Shown here one piece after another: positions 5,614-6,389 of a stretch of DNA of 6,389 nucleotides. Within the stretch, counting starts at the first letter, position 1. Each line of letters begins with the position of its first letter. This DNA comes from Candidatus Babeliales bacterium (GTDB lineage: Bacteria > Babelota > Babeliae > Babelales > CAIQNR01), in the NCBI GenBank assembly GCA_021735725.1, contig JAIPGS010000048.1, positions 1-6,389 of the forward strand. The letters run 5' to 3'. The position numbers and the translations under genes are program-made. The notes under the pieces are model-generated. The model searched no databases and was not told the origin of the DNA. It saw only the letters and a list, made by a program, of their open reading frames with translations.

Positions 5614-5628
5614 ATATATCAAAAAATT

Positions 5629-5653
5629 AAAGAGCACATATATTGTGCTCTTT
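5629..5653. terminator. Bidirectional intrinsic terminator between the 5254 gene and trmH
   Basis: GAGCACA (5632-5638) pairs with TGTGCTC (5644-5650) around TATAT, extended by three A-T pairs and followed by a T run on the + strand. The trmH stop (5655-5657, - strand) lies right beside it, so the hairpin probably serves both convergent genes. Compared with 4185-4216, one T-A pair is replaced by C-G, which preserves the stem. Confidence 0.85.
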
Positions 5654-5654
5654 T

Positions 5655-6344
5655 TTATTTGCTTAAATCTTCTAAAAATCTTTTTTCTAGCAATTCAGAC
5701 CTATCAATAGAATTACGCAACCAATCAAGCTTTAATTCTTTTTGCTCATCATCTGAAAGTTTCCAATCAACTTCAGAGGCACGCAAACGTGTTGTGATAT
5801 CAAACAAAATCAATGCAATAGAAACAGAAACATTAAAACTTTCTACAAATCCATACATTGGAATTTTAATTGTTTCATCAGCCATTTTTATTGCTTCTTC
5901 TGTTAATCCTTCATCTTCTGTCCCAAACATAAATGCAAGTTTTTCATCTATCTTAAGATCATGCAAAGATGTTGTAGCATGTGGAGATGTTGCAATAATT
6001 TTATAACCATCACGCTTTAAGGTTTCAACACAATGTTGAGTTGGTGATGAAATTTCTTCTGGTTCTTGTGAATAATATGAAATATCCAACCATTGAGCCG
6101 CGCCTTTTGACATTTTCACATCAATATCAAATTCATTCCGTCCTAAAATACAATGAACATCTTGCACACCAAATGCATCACATGATCGCAATGCAGCTCC
6201 TGCATTATGTGATTGATAGACATCTTCCAATACAACTGCAACATGCCGCGTTCTTAATGGCAACAATTGTTCTATTTTTTTTAAACGTTGGGGCGTTACG
6301 CGATGCGAAAAATACTGTAATACTTTTTTTTCTTGTTCATTCAT
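5655..6344 (-). CDS. trmH: TrmH-family tRNA/rRNA 2'-O-methyltransferase (SPOUT)
   Basis: An AdoMet-dependent SPOUT enzyme that methylates a ribose 2'-OH; the best fit is TrmH, which makes Gm18 in the D-loop of tRNAs. The length of 229 residues matches the family. Motif 1 is HNAGAALRSCDAFGV, with the conserved Asn (47) and the catalytic-type Arg (53). Motif 2 is FMFGTEDEGLTEEA (138-151). Motif 3 is IPMYGFVESFNVSVSIALILF (161-181), which forms the AdoMet-binding knot; it reads SFNVS where SLNVS is usual. A basic N-terminal helix (TPQRLKKIEQLL) precedes the catalytic domain, and a charged helical tail (ELKLDWLRNSID...EKRFLE) closes the protein. An rRNA-directed SpoU relative is the alternative, since target choice cannot be read from sequence. 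The tail is duplicated at 4220-4408. No clear ribosome binding site is seen. Confidence 0.9.
   Translation of the reverse strand: MNEQEKKVLQYFSHRVTPQRLKKIEQLLPLRTRHVAVVLEDVYQSHNAGAALRSCDAFGVQDVHCILGRNEFDIDVKMSKGAAQWLDISYYSQEPEEISSPTQHCVETLKRDGYKIIATSPHATTSLHDLKIDEKLAFMFGTEDEGLTEEAIKMADETIKIPMYGFVESFNVSVSIALILFDITTRLRASEVDWKLSDDEQKELKLDWLRNSIDRSELLEKRFLEDLSK
5669..5789. repeat. Duplicated block, copy B (3' end of intact trmH)
   Basis: This is the functional partner of 4231-4351, lying within the coding sequence of the complete trmH. Because this copy is intact and the other is truncated with an internal loss, this is taken as the ancestral context. Confidence 0.88.
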
Positions 6345-6389
6345 AAATTATATTTCACTTTATGTTATCGTCGATACACTGCAAAAATC

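Noticed and set aside
5659..6346. Two open frames on the + strand (5659-6006 and 6041-6346)
   Set aside because: Both are antisense to the intact trmH, whose motifs 1-3 are read from the other strand. They have no ribosome binding site or family pattern.
6347..6352. TATAAT on the - strand just before trmH
   Set aside because: It ends only 2 nt before the start codon, so transcription would begin inside the coding sequence. No suitable -35 is seen.
1..6389. CRISPR array, tRNA or rRNA gene, or toxin-antitoxin pair
   Set aside because: No regularly spaced repeats, cloverleaf or rRNA stretches were seen on either strand, and the small genes carry signal peptides and no toxin or antitoxin motifs.

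Overview
The window is AT-rich bacterial DNA. It joins a conserved housekeeping block to a lineage-specific stretch of small exported proteins. Three things suggest a small-genome, host-associated bacterium: the archaeal/rickettsial (type 2) form of valyl-tRNA synthetase, many poly-A/poly-T runs, and short signal-peptide proteins with leaders ending in SSQA|MF. Candidatus Dependentiae (TM6/Babeliae) or a Rickettsiales-like lineage would fit. This placement is inference; no marker in the window settles it.

Layout. Positions 1-120 hold the 3' end of an IS5-family transposase, cut by the window edge, followed by a possible right IS end. A promoter candidate at 216-244 leads into valS (289-2787). 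valS overlaps ybeY (2784-3239) by ATGA, so the two form a translation-related operon (tRNA charging; rRNA maturation and ribosome quality control). Next come two small exported proteins on the + strand (3295-3633 and 3663-4139) that end at a hairpin terminator. On the opposite strand beyond it lies a 3' remnant of trmH (4220-4408). After that is an exported protein (4482-5042) with two His-x-Thr-Leu motifs, the signature of 2H (LigT-like) phosphoesterases, and its own terminator. A second signal-peptide protein of the SSQAMF family (5254-5613) has a good promoter next to a C8 tract. It converges through a second terminator on an intact trmH (5655-6344, - strand).

Main observations. (1) The unit 'SSQAMF-family gene > bidirectional terminator < trmH 3' end' is present twice, which points to an old segmental duplication. 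One copy keeps the complete trmH. The other keeps only its last part, with an in-frame loss of 27 nt that removes the SPOUT motif 3 core. The two terminators differ by a compensatory base-pair change. (2) The protein encoded between the two units looks like an exported 2H phosphoesterase, a fold used elsewhere to cleave cyclic or 2'-5' phosphodiesters. In a host-associated bacterium it could act on RNA or nucleotide signals outside the cytoplasm. This is the most interesting functional lead in the window.
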